Shown here: positions 6,426 through 14,107 of the stretch, piece by piece
Layout of the letters: every line of letters starts with the position of its first letter
How positions within the stretch are numbered: the stretch's first letter is position 1
Source of the DNA: CAZPHI01 sp964586425
Lineage (GTDB): Bacteria > Bacillota > Clostridia > Lachnospirales > Lachnospiraceae
Length of the DNA: 15,454 nucleotides
NCBI GenBank assembly: GCA_964586425.1
Contig: CAZPHI010000049.1
Span: 1-15,454, forward strand
Direction: 5' to 3'
The notes under the pieces: model-generated
The model's database searches: none
What the model was told of the DNA's origin: nothing
What the model saw: the letters and a program-made list of their open reading frames with translations, nothing else
Position numbers and translations under genes: made by a program

Positions 6426-8591
6426 TTACAAATGAATAACTCTTTCTTTAATTTCTTGTGTTCTTCCCTGATTCCAGTATTGCGTTCCAATATAACCGCA
6501 TGTTCTTCTTGCTACATTCATCTTCGTCTGATCACGATTACCGCAATTTGGGCACTCCCATACGAGTTTTCCATCATCATCAGTAACAATCATTATCTCT
6601 CCGTCATATCCACAGCACTGACAATAATCGCTTTTTGTATTAAGCTCTGCATACATGATGTTATCATATATATGTCGTATCACAGCTAATACAGCCGGTA
6701 TATTGTTCTGCATATTAGGGACTTCAACATAACTAATTGCTCCACCTGGAGAAAGCTCCTGGAACTGACTCTCGAATGTAAGCTTTGTGAATGCATCTAT
6801 AGGCTCACTTACGTGTACATGATAGCTATTAGTTATATAATTCTTATCTGTAACATCTTTAATCATACCAAATCTCTTTTGTAAGCATTTTGCGAATTTG
6901 TATGTGGTTGACTCAAGTGGTGTTCCATATACGGAGAAATCCATATTCTCTTTTGCTTTCCACATCTTACATGCATCATTAAGATGCTTCATTACTTCCA
7001 AAGCAAATGGTGTTGCTGATGGGTCTGTATGTGGTTTACCTGTCATATATCGCGTACACTCACACAGTCCCGCATATCCAAGGGATATTGTTGAATAACC
7101 TCCAAACAATAATTTATCAATTGGTTCCCCCTTCTTAAGTCTGGCAAGGGCTCCATGCTGCCAAAGAATAGGAGCAACATCTGAAGGAGTACCCAATAAT
7201 CTATTATGACGTGCCATCAATGCTCTATAACAAAGTTCAAGCCTTTCATCGAATATCTTCCAGAATTTTTCAAAATCACCCTCTGATGAACAAGCTACAT
7301 CTACAAGATTAAGTGTAACAACACCCTGATTAAAACGTCCGTAGAATTTTGGTTTGCCAGTATCAGGATCATGATATACTGTAAGGAATGACCTGCAACC
7401 CATACATGTGTAGCAATTGCCATCCTTTAACTCTTTCATCTTCTTCTCTGATATATAATCTGGTGTCATTCTCTTAGCAGTACACTTAGCAGCAAGAGTT
7501 GTCAGATAATAGTACTCTGAATCATTATGAATATTATCTTCCTCAAGTACATATATAAGCTTAGGAAATGCTGGTGTAATCCATACACCTTCTTCATTCT
7601 TAACACCTTTAATTCTCTGTTTTAATACTTCTTCTATAACAATTGCAAGGTCCTTTTTCTCTCTCTCATTCTTAGCTTCACCAAGATACATGAATACTGT
7701 TACGAATGGAGACTGACCATTAGTTGTCATTAATGTTACTACCTGATACTGAATTGTCTGAACGCCTCTGCTTATCTCATCTCTTAATCTGCATTCAACA
7801 ATCTTATCCTTTTGTTCCTCTGTAAGAGAAGCACCTGTCTCCTCTAGCATATCCTCTAATTCTTTTCTAATCTTCTCTCTACTTACCTGAATAAATGGTG
7901 CAAGATGCGCTAGTGATATACTTTGTCCACCATACTGTGAGCTTGCAACCTGCGCAACTATCTGTGTTGCAACATTACACGCTGTTGAGAATGAATGTGG
8001 TTTTTCAATCTTTGTTCCACTAATAACTGTTCCGTTCTGAAGCATATCTTCAAGATTAACCAAATCACAATTATGCATATGCTGTGCAAAATAATCAGCA
8101 TCATGAAAATGAATTATACCCTGTTCATGAGCTTGTACAATATCTTCCGGCAAAAGAAATCTCTTTGTAATGTCCTTACTTACTTCTCCAGCCATGTAAT
8201 CTCTCTGAACGCTGTTAACAGTTGAATTCTTATTAGAGTTCTCCTGCTTTACTTCCTCATTATTACATTCAAGCAAACTTAATATCTGCTGATCAGTAGA
8301 ATTAGATTTACGTACAATCGCACGTTTGTATCGATATGTAATATACTTTCGTGCAACCTGGAATGCTTTCTTGTCCATTATCTGATTCTCTACAATATCC
8401 TGAATCTCCTCAACATTAAGAGCTCTCTTAGATTTTGAACCTTCCTGTTCAATATAAGATGCTATTTCGTGTATCTGCTCCTGTGTAAGTCTCTCAGTCT
8501 CAACCACTTCATTATTGGCTTTATCAATTGCAGTAATGATTTTGCTAATGTCAAATGTTGTTTCGACACCGCTTCTTTTAATTATCCTCAT
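6426..8591 (-). CDS. nrdD: Anaerobic (class III) ribonucleoside-triphosphate reductase
   Basis: This 721-residue enzyme makes deoxyribonucleotides from ribonucleoside triphosphates without oxygen, using a glycyl radical. Residues 1 to about 90 are an ATP-cone regulatory domain (IIKRSGVETTFDISKI onward). The catalytic barrel follows, including HNCDLVNLEDML and CYTCMGCRSF. The C-terminus has a four-Cys zinc site (Cys657, 660, 680, 683) and the radical motif RTCGYIG with Gly699. Start 8591 is preferred to the ATG at 8609 because AGGAG sits five bases before it and none precedes the other. Length and motifs are full. The activating enzyme gene nrdG, often next door, is absent: ABC genes lie downstream behind a terminator, so it must be encoded elsewhere. 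The enzyme implies an anaerobic host. Confidence 0.97.
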   Translation of the reverse strand: MRIIKRSGVETTFDISKIITAIDKANNEVVETERLTQEQIHEIASYIEQEGSKSKRALNVEEIQDIVENQIMDKKAFQVARKYITYRYKRAIVRKSNSTDQQILSLLECNNEEVKQENSNKNSTVNSVQRDYMAGEVSKDITKRFLLPEDIVQAHEQGIIHFHDADYFAQHMHNCDLVNLEDMLQNGTVISGTKIEKPHSFSTACNVATQIVAQVASSQYGGQSISLAHLAPFIQVSREKIRKELEDMLEETGASLTEEQKDKIVECRLRDEISRGVQTIQYQVVTLMTTNGQSPFVTVFMYLGEAKNEREKKDLAIVIEEVLKQRIKGVKNEEGVWITPAFPKLIYVLEEDNIHNDSEYYYLTTLAAKCTAKRMTPDYISEKKMKELKDGNCYTCMGCRSFLTVYHDPDTGKPKFYGRFNQGVVTLNLVDVACSSEGDFEKFWKIFDERLELCYRALMARHNRLLGTPSDVAPILWQHGALARLKKGEPIDKLLFGGYSTISLGYAGLCECTRYMTGKPHTDPSATPFALEVMKHLNDACKMWKAKENMDFSVYGTPLESTTYKFAKCLQKRFGMIKDVTDKNYITNSYHVHVSEPIDAFTKLTFESQFQELSPGGAISYVEVPNMQNNIPAVLAVIRHIYDNIMYAELNTKSDYCQCCGYDGEIMIVTDDDGKLVWECPNCGNRDQTKMNVARRTCGYIGTQYWNQGRTQEIKERVIHL

Positions 8592-8675
8592 ACCTTCTCC
8601 TGCCTCCATACATATTCAGTGCTACCATAACTTTGTTACCTTCCGCCCAGACAATTAAATCCGTCACTGCTTTCA

Positions 8676-8703
8676 ATTATACTACATCTTGTGTTTAATT
8701 CAA
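8676..8703 (-). promoter_or_regulatory. Predicted promoter of nrdD
   Basis: On the minus strand TTGAAT (+ 8698-8703) and TATAAT (+ 8676-8681) are separated by 16 bp, the best -35/-10 pair in the window. Transcription would begin near 8670, leaving a leader of about 80 bases before the ATG at 8591. I recognise no riboswitch in that leader. Confidence 0.65.
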
Positions 8704-8714
8704 TAGGAAACTAC

Positions 8715-8744
8715 AATATATACTTATACTGTATAGCATATATT
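8715..8744. promoter_or_regulatory. AT-rich inverted repeat upstream of nrdD
   Basis: AATATATACT (8715-8724) and AGCATATATT (8735-8744) are inverted repeats with one mismatch (G-T as RNA), around a 10-base spacer. The site lies 11-41 bp upstream of the nrdD -35 box and 13 bases after the GGDEF stop codon. It could be an operator; the CAATATATA core is loosely like an NrdR box, but the 20-bp centre spacing is not the usual one for paired NrdR boxes. It could also be a weak 3' hairpin of the GGDEF gene, though no T-tract follows. Confidence 0.35.
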
Positions 8745-8757
8745 AAAGCATTTTCCA

Positions 8758-9867
8758 TTATTTGGATTCTCTTAATTTTGATTTTTTCTTATCTTCATAC
8801 ATCTTTTTATCAACATCAAGGAAACAATCATGCACGTTCTTATGTATTGATTTATCATATCTGCTGTATGCATTAGCAATATAATAATCCATCTGATAGA
8901 GCTCATCTTCTAGAGTAACCAGATTAAGAAGCTTTAATCTTGCATTGTTAACCATATCTTCGTCACAATTACGACCTATAACTATGAATTCGTCTCCGCC
9001 TATACGATACACATAACCACATTTTTCATATGCTTTTTTAATTAAGTGTGCTGATCTGTAGAGCATCCTGTCTCCGGCTGCATGTCCCATATGGTCATTA
9101 ACGTATTTGAGATTATTAACATCGAATTCAATCAAAAAGAATCCATCCTCGTCTTCGATATTAGATAATGCCTGTTCAAAGGATATCCTATTCCGTACCT
9201 GAGTCACAACATCATATTTGAATTGAAGTTCCCTTAGGAATATGTAATATAGAAGCTCTGATAAAGCCGCGCCGCCCCACATAATCTGCATATCTCTATC
9301 AACAGACTGTAGGAACGCAGTAATCAGCATAATTGTATATATCAACCACAAAAAGCTTCTCTCTGATATGTCATATTCCTTAGCTTTCTGATAGTTAGCA
9401 TACAGGAGAATTCCATATCCAAACAAAGTAATCGCTCCATGTACTATAAAGAAATCCCCTCTACTATATACACATTGGCTGCTTACATTGAACATCCATT
9501 GTGTCTCAAGGCTTGCTACACATAGAATAGTTCCTATGATGGCTGGTATAAAATATATCAACTTATTATTTGACATCTTATCGTTGTAAAGCATACTAAT
9601 TAAAGGTGGAATAAAATACAAAAGTGTAAAATAAATTACATCCACAATCATCATAATAATTCGAAACTCTGGTCTGGCAGCATATGATAAATAATCGCAT
9701 ATTACCTCTAGCACAAGTGCTAAACTAGTCATACAAACAACTAATAGATACTGCTTTGTTTTATCCCTGTGTATAAAATCATTCTTTCTAACAAGATAAA
9801 ACAAAAACACAGAATAATAAACCCTAATACATCTGAACTTGCCGGAGCAAAACCCTCTCGCATACAC
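8758..9867 (-). CDS. Membrane-bound GGDEF protein, probable diguanylate cyclase
   Basis: The frame encodes 369 residues. About six hydrophobic helices span roughly 38-212, followed by a GGDEF domain (about 216-368) that would make c-di-GMP from two GTP. Motifs are FDVNNLKYVNDHMGHAAGD (metal and GTP region, 248-266), GGDEF at 290-294 and the late DKKMYEDKK. The leading DxLTGLxNR motif is degenerate (DVVTQVRNR, 219-227) and there is no RxxD inhibitory site before GGDEF. The only in-frame start is a GTG at 9867, giving a Cys/Arg-rich first 15 residues. Four bases further on, an ATG (9863) with better spacing from GAGGAAG opens another frame reading MREGFAPASSDVLGF and a hydrophobic run, which looks more like a real N-terminus. 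The gene may therefore be frameshifted near 9800. It is the last gene of the cluster. Confidence 0.85.
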   Translation of the reverse strand: MYARGFCSGKFRCIRVYYSVFLFYLVRKNDFIHRDKTKQYLLVVCMTSLALVLEVICDYLSYAARPEFRIIMMIVDVIYFTLLYFIPPLISMLYNDKMSNNKLIYFIPAIIGTILCVASLETQWMFNVSSQCVYSRGDFFIVHGAITLFGYGILLYANYQKAKEYDISERSFLWLIYTIMLITAFLQSVDRDMQIMWGGAALSELLYYIFLRELQFKYDVVTQVRNRISFEQALSNIEDEDGFFLIEFDVNNLKYVNDHMGHAAGDRMLYRSAHLIKKAYEKCGYVYRIGGDEFIVIGRNCDEDMVNNARLKLLNLVTLEDELYQMDYYIANAYSRYDKSIHKNVHDCFLDVDKKMYEDKKKSKLRESK

Positions 9868-9892
9868 ACCACTTCCTCTGCAATTTATCTTT

Positions 9893-10528
9893 TTATTGTG
9901 CTTCTCTAATCATACAGTATTGTTCTAACGGGAAATTAGTTTTCATAACTCCATATACCTTAAAGCCAAACTGTTTATAAAAATCAACATTATTCTTATT
10001 GTGCGTTTCAAGTGAAATCATCATTCCATGCTTATCTGCATAATCTATCGCTTCTTCCATTAATTCATAAGCTATACCATGATGCTGCATTCTAGGATTA
10101 ACTGCAAGATATATAATATGTAATCTATTATCCTGGTAAAGTTGATCCGTCCAGCTTGAATTAAGATAATCCTGTCCTTTTTGGAAATTATGTAATGTTC
10201 TAAATGTAGGATCTTCTTTAATTAAATAGGCATCTGTATACACTCGCGCCTTTACTTCTGTTATCCACTCTCTGAATATATTATAGTGTTCTGCTTCATC
10301 CGAAACTACTAATAATCCATTCAATTCGCTGCTGTCTGCAAATATCTCACAGGTCTCATAGAACTCATTCATATCACAATGAAAAAGTTCTGGCATTAGA
10401 TTCTTTCTAATCTCTTCATCAGGAATAAGTGTTTCATATAAAGGATCATGTGCAAAGCAAATATTAAGTGTTTTTTCCAAATTAGGAAGGTCATCCTGTT
10501 GTACCTTGTATAATTTTTTACTTTCCAT
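9893..10528 (-). CDS. GNAT family N-acetyltransferase
   Basis: The 211-residue protein has the GNAT acetyl-CoA site in its second half: strand IIYLAVNPRM followed by QHHGIAYELMEEAI (about 147-161, a QxxGxA variant of the Q/RxxGxG/A pyrophosphate loop) and the late NKNNVDFYKQFGFKVYGV, the usual 'Asn...Phe-Tyr...Gly-Phe' C-terminal signature. It would transfer an acetyl group from acetyl-CoA in the cytoplasm; the acceptor is unknown. It follows the M28 peptidase fragment by 21 bp and precedes the GGDEF gene by 25 bp, so it is probably co-transcribed. The ribosome binding site is weak: AAAGGG lies about 15 bases before the ATG. That weakness may indicate dependence on translation of the damaged gene upstream. 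Confidence 0.85.
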   Translation of the reverse strand: MESKKLYKVQQDDLPNLEKTLNICFAHDPLYETLIPDEEIRKNLMPELFHCDMNEFYETCEIFADSSELNGLLVVSDEAEHYNIFREWITEVKARVYTDAYLIKEDPTFRTLHNFQKGQDYLNSSWTDQLYQDNRLHIIYLAVNPRMQHHGIAYELMEEAIDYADKHGMMISLETHNKNNVDFYKQFGFKVYGVMKTNFPLEQYCMIREAQ

Positions 10529-10549
10529 AAACTAGTATATTACCCTTTC

Positions 10550-11851
10550 TTACAGAATATATTCGTTAGTAACTGTCCTATATATATTATCTATTGTTGT
10601 CTCTAACAGAGCAATTTGTTTATTATATATCTGTTCAAGACTGATAATCTGCTCAGCATAATCTGTAATACCAGTCTGCTCTTTAGCAAGAAGTTCTTGA
10701 ACTATTCCGTACATGCTCTTGTGCTCCATTAGTCTCTTATATCCCCATTTCAAGCGTTCTCTAGGCTGATTATACACATAATCACTAAAGTGGTCGTATA
10801 CTTCTTTATCAAACATGAATGCATATGCATTATTATCAATCTGATATATTTTCCTGAGTGCTGAAGATATATTACCTTTATTCAAATTCTTTATTGCACC
10901 ATCTATAAGTCTCAAATCATGAATAAGTATCTCATGTGGATATAATACATTCCCATACCAATCAATTCTAACAAAAGTATCCTGTTCAAGTTTGAATTTT
11001 GCTAACAGCATTTTCTCAAATTCTCTGCTATCTAATAATGTCTTGTCCGCCTGAGCATCAAGTCCATTCTCTAATTGAAAAGCGTATATTTTATTGATAC
11101 TTTCAATTCTATAATATTCTGAAATTGCCTTGTCTCTTGCAGTATGAAGAATATCATTCAGATACTTTGATTTCTTAATTAGCATGTCTCCGAGAAAATC
11201 ATTATCCTCTTCAAGGATTTCATATGCATGTTTGAAGACGGATGCAAGACACAATGGAACAATGGCTGTTTTGTCAAGTGCAAGTATTAATAATGTGAAT
11301 AGCTCATGATGCATTCTATACACCTGTTCATCATAATAAGCGTCATTGTCAAATTGTGAATGATAATGAGTTTCCATAAAGCTTCCACCCGTAAAATCAT
11401 TAACCATTGACGGGATTCCCGATATCGCAATTGAAAAATCATCCGACCAGGTCTCAATTGGTGCTATTACCCTTGTTTCCTCCGGATAAGCCTGTGTAAG
11501 ATTAGGCAGTTCTAATAGAAATTCATTAAGAAACTTCATGTACTCATAACAGCTTCTTATCCTTGCTCTAGTACCATGTGCGAGTGCAGGAAGCTCAAAA
11601 TTCAAATCCGCGATAACTTTCCCCTGCCATTCAGGATGCACCGAAAATACCTCTTCATATGCGCCTGTTGACCAATCAAAGTTCGAATCTGCAACTCCCC
11701 ATTCTTCAGCTGCCATTGCTGTAATCATAATCGTATTATATGGCTTATAACCACTATCTATATATGCTTTTGCGATTCCAAACATCATCGCAACAGCGGT
11801 ATTATCATCCTGGAATCCATCAAAATAAGAATCATAGTGCGCAGACATCAT
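10550..11851 (-). CDS. Catalytic (C-terminal) fragment of a broken M28 family metallopeptidase
   Basis: A 433-residue frame, the larger piece of a gene split at about 11850. All M28 zinc and catalytic residues lie here: His5 and Asp7 in SAHYDS, Asp in FQDDNT, the Glu-Glu pair in AAEEWG, Asp in IADLNFEL, and His in ETHYHSQFD. A long helical C-terminal region of about 230 residues follows. Relatives would have roughly 60-80 more residues between the protease-associated domain of the first fragment and this frame; those are missing. A stop codon (TAG) directly precedes the ATG. By chance GGAGAAG lies six bases upstream, so this piece could still be translated, but it would lack the N-terminal lid and the start of the fold. 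It was presumably a cytoplasmic aminopeptidase: the N-terminal piece has no signal peptide. Confidence 0.75.
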   Translation of the reverse strand: MMSAHYDSYFDGFQDDNTAVAMMFGIAKAYIDSGYKPYNTIMITAMAAEEWGVADSNFDWSTGAYEEVFSVHPEWQGKVIADLNFELPALAHGTRARIRSCYEYMKFLNEFLLELPNLTQAYPEETRVIAPIETWSDDFSIAISGIPSMVNDFTGGSFMETHYHSQFDNDAYYDEQVYRMHHELFTLLILALDKTAIVPLCLASVFKHAYEILEEDNDFLGDMLIKKSKYLNDILHTARDKAISEYYRIESINKIYAFQLENGLDAQADKTLLDSREFEKMLLAKFKLEQDTFVRIDWYGNVLYPHEILIHDLRLIDGAIKNLNKGNISSALRKIYQIDNNAYAFMFDKEVYDHFSDYVYNQPRERLKWGYKRLMEHKSMYGIVQELLAKEQTGITDYAEQIISLEQIYNKQIALLETTIDNIYRTVTNEYIL

Positions 11852-12353
11852 CTACTTCTCCATATCCGCCACACTGTACAGCAATAACTGCTACTGCACC
11901 CTTTAGGTGCGCCTGATATACCGGATAATTAATCCACCACTCATCTCGCTGATTAATATCCACAAGAACTATTTTCCCTTTAACATCTATATCTTTATAA
12001 TCTGTTGAAGTACCCTTGTTGACATATACCAGTTGATATTCTTTGTAACCATCTGTTACAAACTGCGTCTGATACGCTCCAAGCTGAATTATATGTTCTT
12101 CTCCCTGCTCACTATATCTTAGAACAGCTTTCTCGAATTCCCATTTGTCAACTGTAATTGCATCCTTGCTTACATCCGATAAGCCAATGCGAATCATCTC
12201 TTCTTTTAAGAATTCGCCTGTGTCAAACTCCGCTTTCGAACCTGCACTACGATAGCCAAGTACTGTATTCGTTCTGTACTTTTCCATCTCTTTTGCAAGT
12301 TTATATGAATATTGAATATCAAGATTCGCAAGTAATTGCTCTTGTATATTCAT
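11832..12353 (-). pseudogene. N-terminal fragment of the broken M28 family metallopeptidase
   Basis: This frame encodes the first part of the peptidase: a helical start (MNIQEQLLANLDIQYSYKLA) and a protease-associated-type insert with KGKIVLVDINQRDEWW and LKGAVAVIAVQCGGYGEVDD, then four out-of-frame codons and a TGA inside the next fragment (20-base overlap). The start at 12353 is chosen because GGAG lies nine bases upstream; the ATG at 12362 abuts that site. In intact relatives the protease-associated domain continues before the zinc-binding SAHYD segment, so the junction near 11850 marks an internal deletion with a frameshift and not a single-base error. The fragment follows the HD-GYP stop codon closely, so it is the second gene of the cluster. 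It has no catalytic residues. Confidence 0.75.
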
Positions 12354-12365
12354 ATCTTTCATCTC

Positions 12366-14006
12366 CTATTCCATAGAAATCTTCTCGATTTCCTCTCTGC
12401 ACTGTACAAATACATCTATTATATCAGGGTCAAAGTGTTGTCCTCTGCCCTCCATAATTATCTCGTATGAACGTTCTTTTGTAAATGGTTCTTTGTAACT
12501 ACGTTTTGAGCGAAGTGCATCATACACATCTGCAACTGCCATTATTCTTGCTGCCAAAGGTATATCCCTTCCACTGATATGCTCTGGATAACCGCTTCCG
12601 TCCCATTTCTCATGATGATAATGTGCCATATCTATTGCAATATTAAGATATTTTTCCTGTTCAACAGCCTTTAATGTATCCTCTATTATCTCAGCACCAA
12701 TTGTCGTATGTTTTTTGATTGTATCAAATTCTTCTTTTGTTAATTTTCCTGGCTTTGTAAGAATGGCATCAGGAACAGCTATTTTACCAATATCATGAAG
12801 TGGTGCTGCATCAATAATCATCTGCACAGTTTCATCATCAAGGAAATCCCTGTATTCTGGTTTATTCATTAATGCACGAGTCAATATACTAACATAACCT
12901 GAAGTTCTCTTAACATGTTGACCTGTATCACCATCTCTTGCTTCAACCATACCTGCAAAGCTGATAACTATAGAACGTTGCATCATAGATATCTCTGCAG
13001 TCTTTGTTCTGACATCATTCTGAAGTCTGTCTGCATAATAATACTCATTAGTAAAATCTTCCATAACATAGATATCACATATGTTAGAATTCCTACGGAC
13101 AACATTCCTCTTTGTAACCTTATACACATTATCATGACTTATGAGGAATCTTCCAGACTTGTACAATTCTATAATCTCATCAATAACCGGTTCGCAATCA
13201 TTAGTTTGCAATGCCGGATATACTGCCTTTGCCGATTCATTGGAATATAGTAGATTATTGCTGTTATCAAGAATAACCAATCCTTGCGCCAAATTGTCTG
13301 CTACATAGTCCTTCGCAAGTACAAGTGTCTCAAGAATATTGTCATTAACAAGTATACTTAGCATAATTGTCTCAGCTATTACATATGAAAATGCTGTTGT
13401 ATCATAACCGTTGGTCAATCCAAGAAGGAATGCAAGTAATCCCGTTGCAACAATAACCAACATTACTGTAAGTGAAATTACTGTGTGATGCTTGTTCTTG
13501 TCTTTATCTCTTCCTACTTTAACAATGCATATGATAGGTGCAATTATAAAATAGCATATCAAAAGTGCTGTATATACGTTATACAGCCAAGTGTGACCTA
13601 GTACAAGATGTGGGAAAAATCCATCCATCGAATAGCCAATACTACTGTAATATATATTATTGTACTCGCATGTCTCTACAAGTAAAAGAATAATTATATG
13701 TACAGATAGTAATATTCTTTTAACAATTGTTGGAAGTTCAATCTTACAGTATTCCAGCATAAAAAGCATAAACAAAAATGGTCCAAAAGCCTTACCAAAA
13801 TATATGAATTTCAATGCTTGTATCGCCAATTCCATCGAATTAGCGCGCATCTCAAATAGGTATCCTAATGAATTAATGAAGGCTGCTGCCATCATACACA
13901 AGAGATACATCTGGCACTTTGATTGTGGCTGTTTTACTACATATGCAATTTGAAATACTCCGATAAGCATACCAATAACCTGTAATGCAACCAATATATA
14001 ATACAT
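12366..14006 (-). CDS. 7TM-PAS-HD-GYP protein, probable c-di-GMP phosphodiesterase
   Basis: The 546-residue protein begins with seven hydrophobic helices (about 1-220) of the type seen at the N-terminus of 7TM histidine kinases. A PAS-like segment (about 232-320, VILDNSNNLLYSNESAK) and a short helical linker follow, then an HD-GYP domain (about 343-540). Motifs are HDIGK with His404 and Asp405, HHEKWDGSGYP (464-474) and GQHFDP (522-527). HD-GYP enzymes hydrolyse c-di-GMP at a two- or three-metal site, so this is a likely membrane-signal-responsive phosphodiesterase. AGGAGG is six bases upstream of the ATG, and a TATAAT lies at 14044-14049. It leads the cluster that ends with the GGDEF gene, with 3-25 bp gaps between members. 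The stimulus sensed by the 7TM part is unknown. Confidence 0.92.
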   Translation of the reverse strand: MYYILVALQVIGMLIGVFQIAYVVKQPQSKCQMYLLCMMAAAFINSLGYLFEMRANSMELAIQALKFIYFGKAFGPFLFMLFMLEYCKIELPTIVKRILLSVHIIILLLVETCEYNNIYYSSIGYSMDGFFPHLVLGHTWLYNVYTALLICYFIIAPIICIVKVGRDKDKNKHHTVISLTVMLVIVATGLLAFLLGLTNGYDTTAFSYVIAETIMLSILVNDNILETLVLAKDYVADNLAQGLVILDNSNNLLYSNESAKAVYPALQTNDCEPVIDEIIELYKSGRFLISHDNVYKVTKRNVVRRNSNICDIYVMEDFTNEYYYADRLQNDVRTKTAEISMMQRSIVISFAGMVEARDGDTGQHVKRTSGYVSILTRALMNKPEYRDFLDDETVQMIIDAAPLHDIGKIAVPDAILTKPGKLTKEEFDTIKKHTTIGAEIIEDTLKAVEQEKYLNIAIDMAHYHHEKWDGSGYPEHISGRDIPLAARIMAVADVYDALRSKRSYKEPFTKERSYEIIMEGRGQHFDPDIIDVFVQCREEIEKISME

Positions 14007-14043
14007 GCCATACCTCCTTTATCAGCTTCGTAAATATATATCT

Positions 14044-14049
14044 ATTATA
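14044..14049 (-). promoter_or_regulatory. Predicted -10 box for the HD-GYP / GGDEF cluster
   Basis: TATAAT on the minus strand lies 37 bases before the ATG at 14006, with AGGAGG between. The -35 region falls on the first T-tract of the terminator of the gene upstream and has no clear hexamer, so the promoter may be weak or need an activator. Confidence 0.45.
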
Positions 14050-14057
14050 CTATCAAA

Positions 14058-14104
14058 AAAACTCTTTTACTATCTATATTTACAAAGATTAATAAAAGAG
14101 TTTT
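14058..14104. terminator. Rho-independent terminator after the amide-hydrolase pseudogene
   Basis: AAAACTCTTTTA (14058-14069) is perfectly complementary to 14093-14104, with a 23-base loop. On the minus strand it is followed by a run of seven T and starts three bases after the original stop codon of the pseudogene at 14108. The stem has only two G-C pairs, so it may be leaky. Its T-tract overlaps the -35 region of the cluster promoter. Confidence 0.65.
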
Positions 14105-14107
14105 ATT

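Noticed and set aside
8592..8670. Riboswitch in the nrdD leader
   Set aside because: No match to the conserved cores I know (cobalamin, SAM, c-di-GMP, THF, fluoride), and only short pairings such as CAGTG/CACTG are visible.
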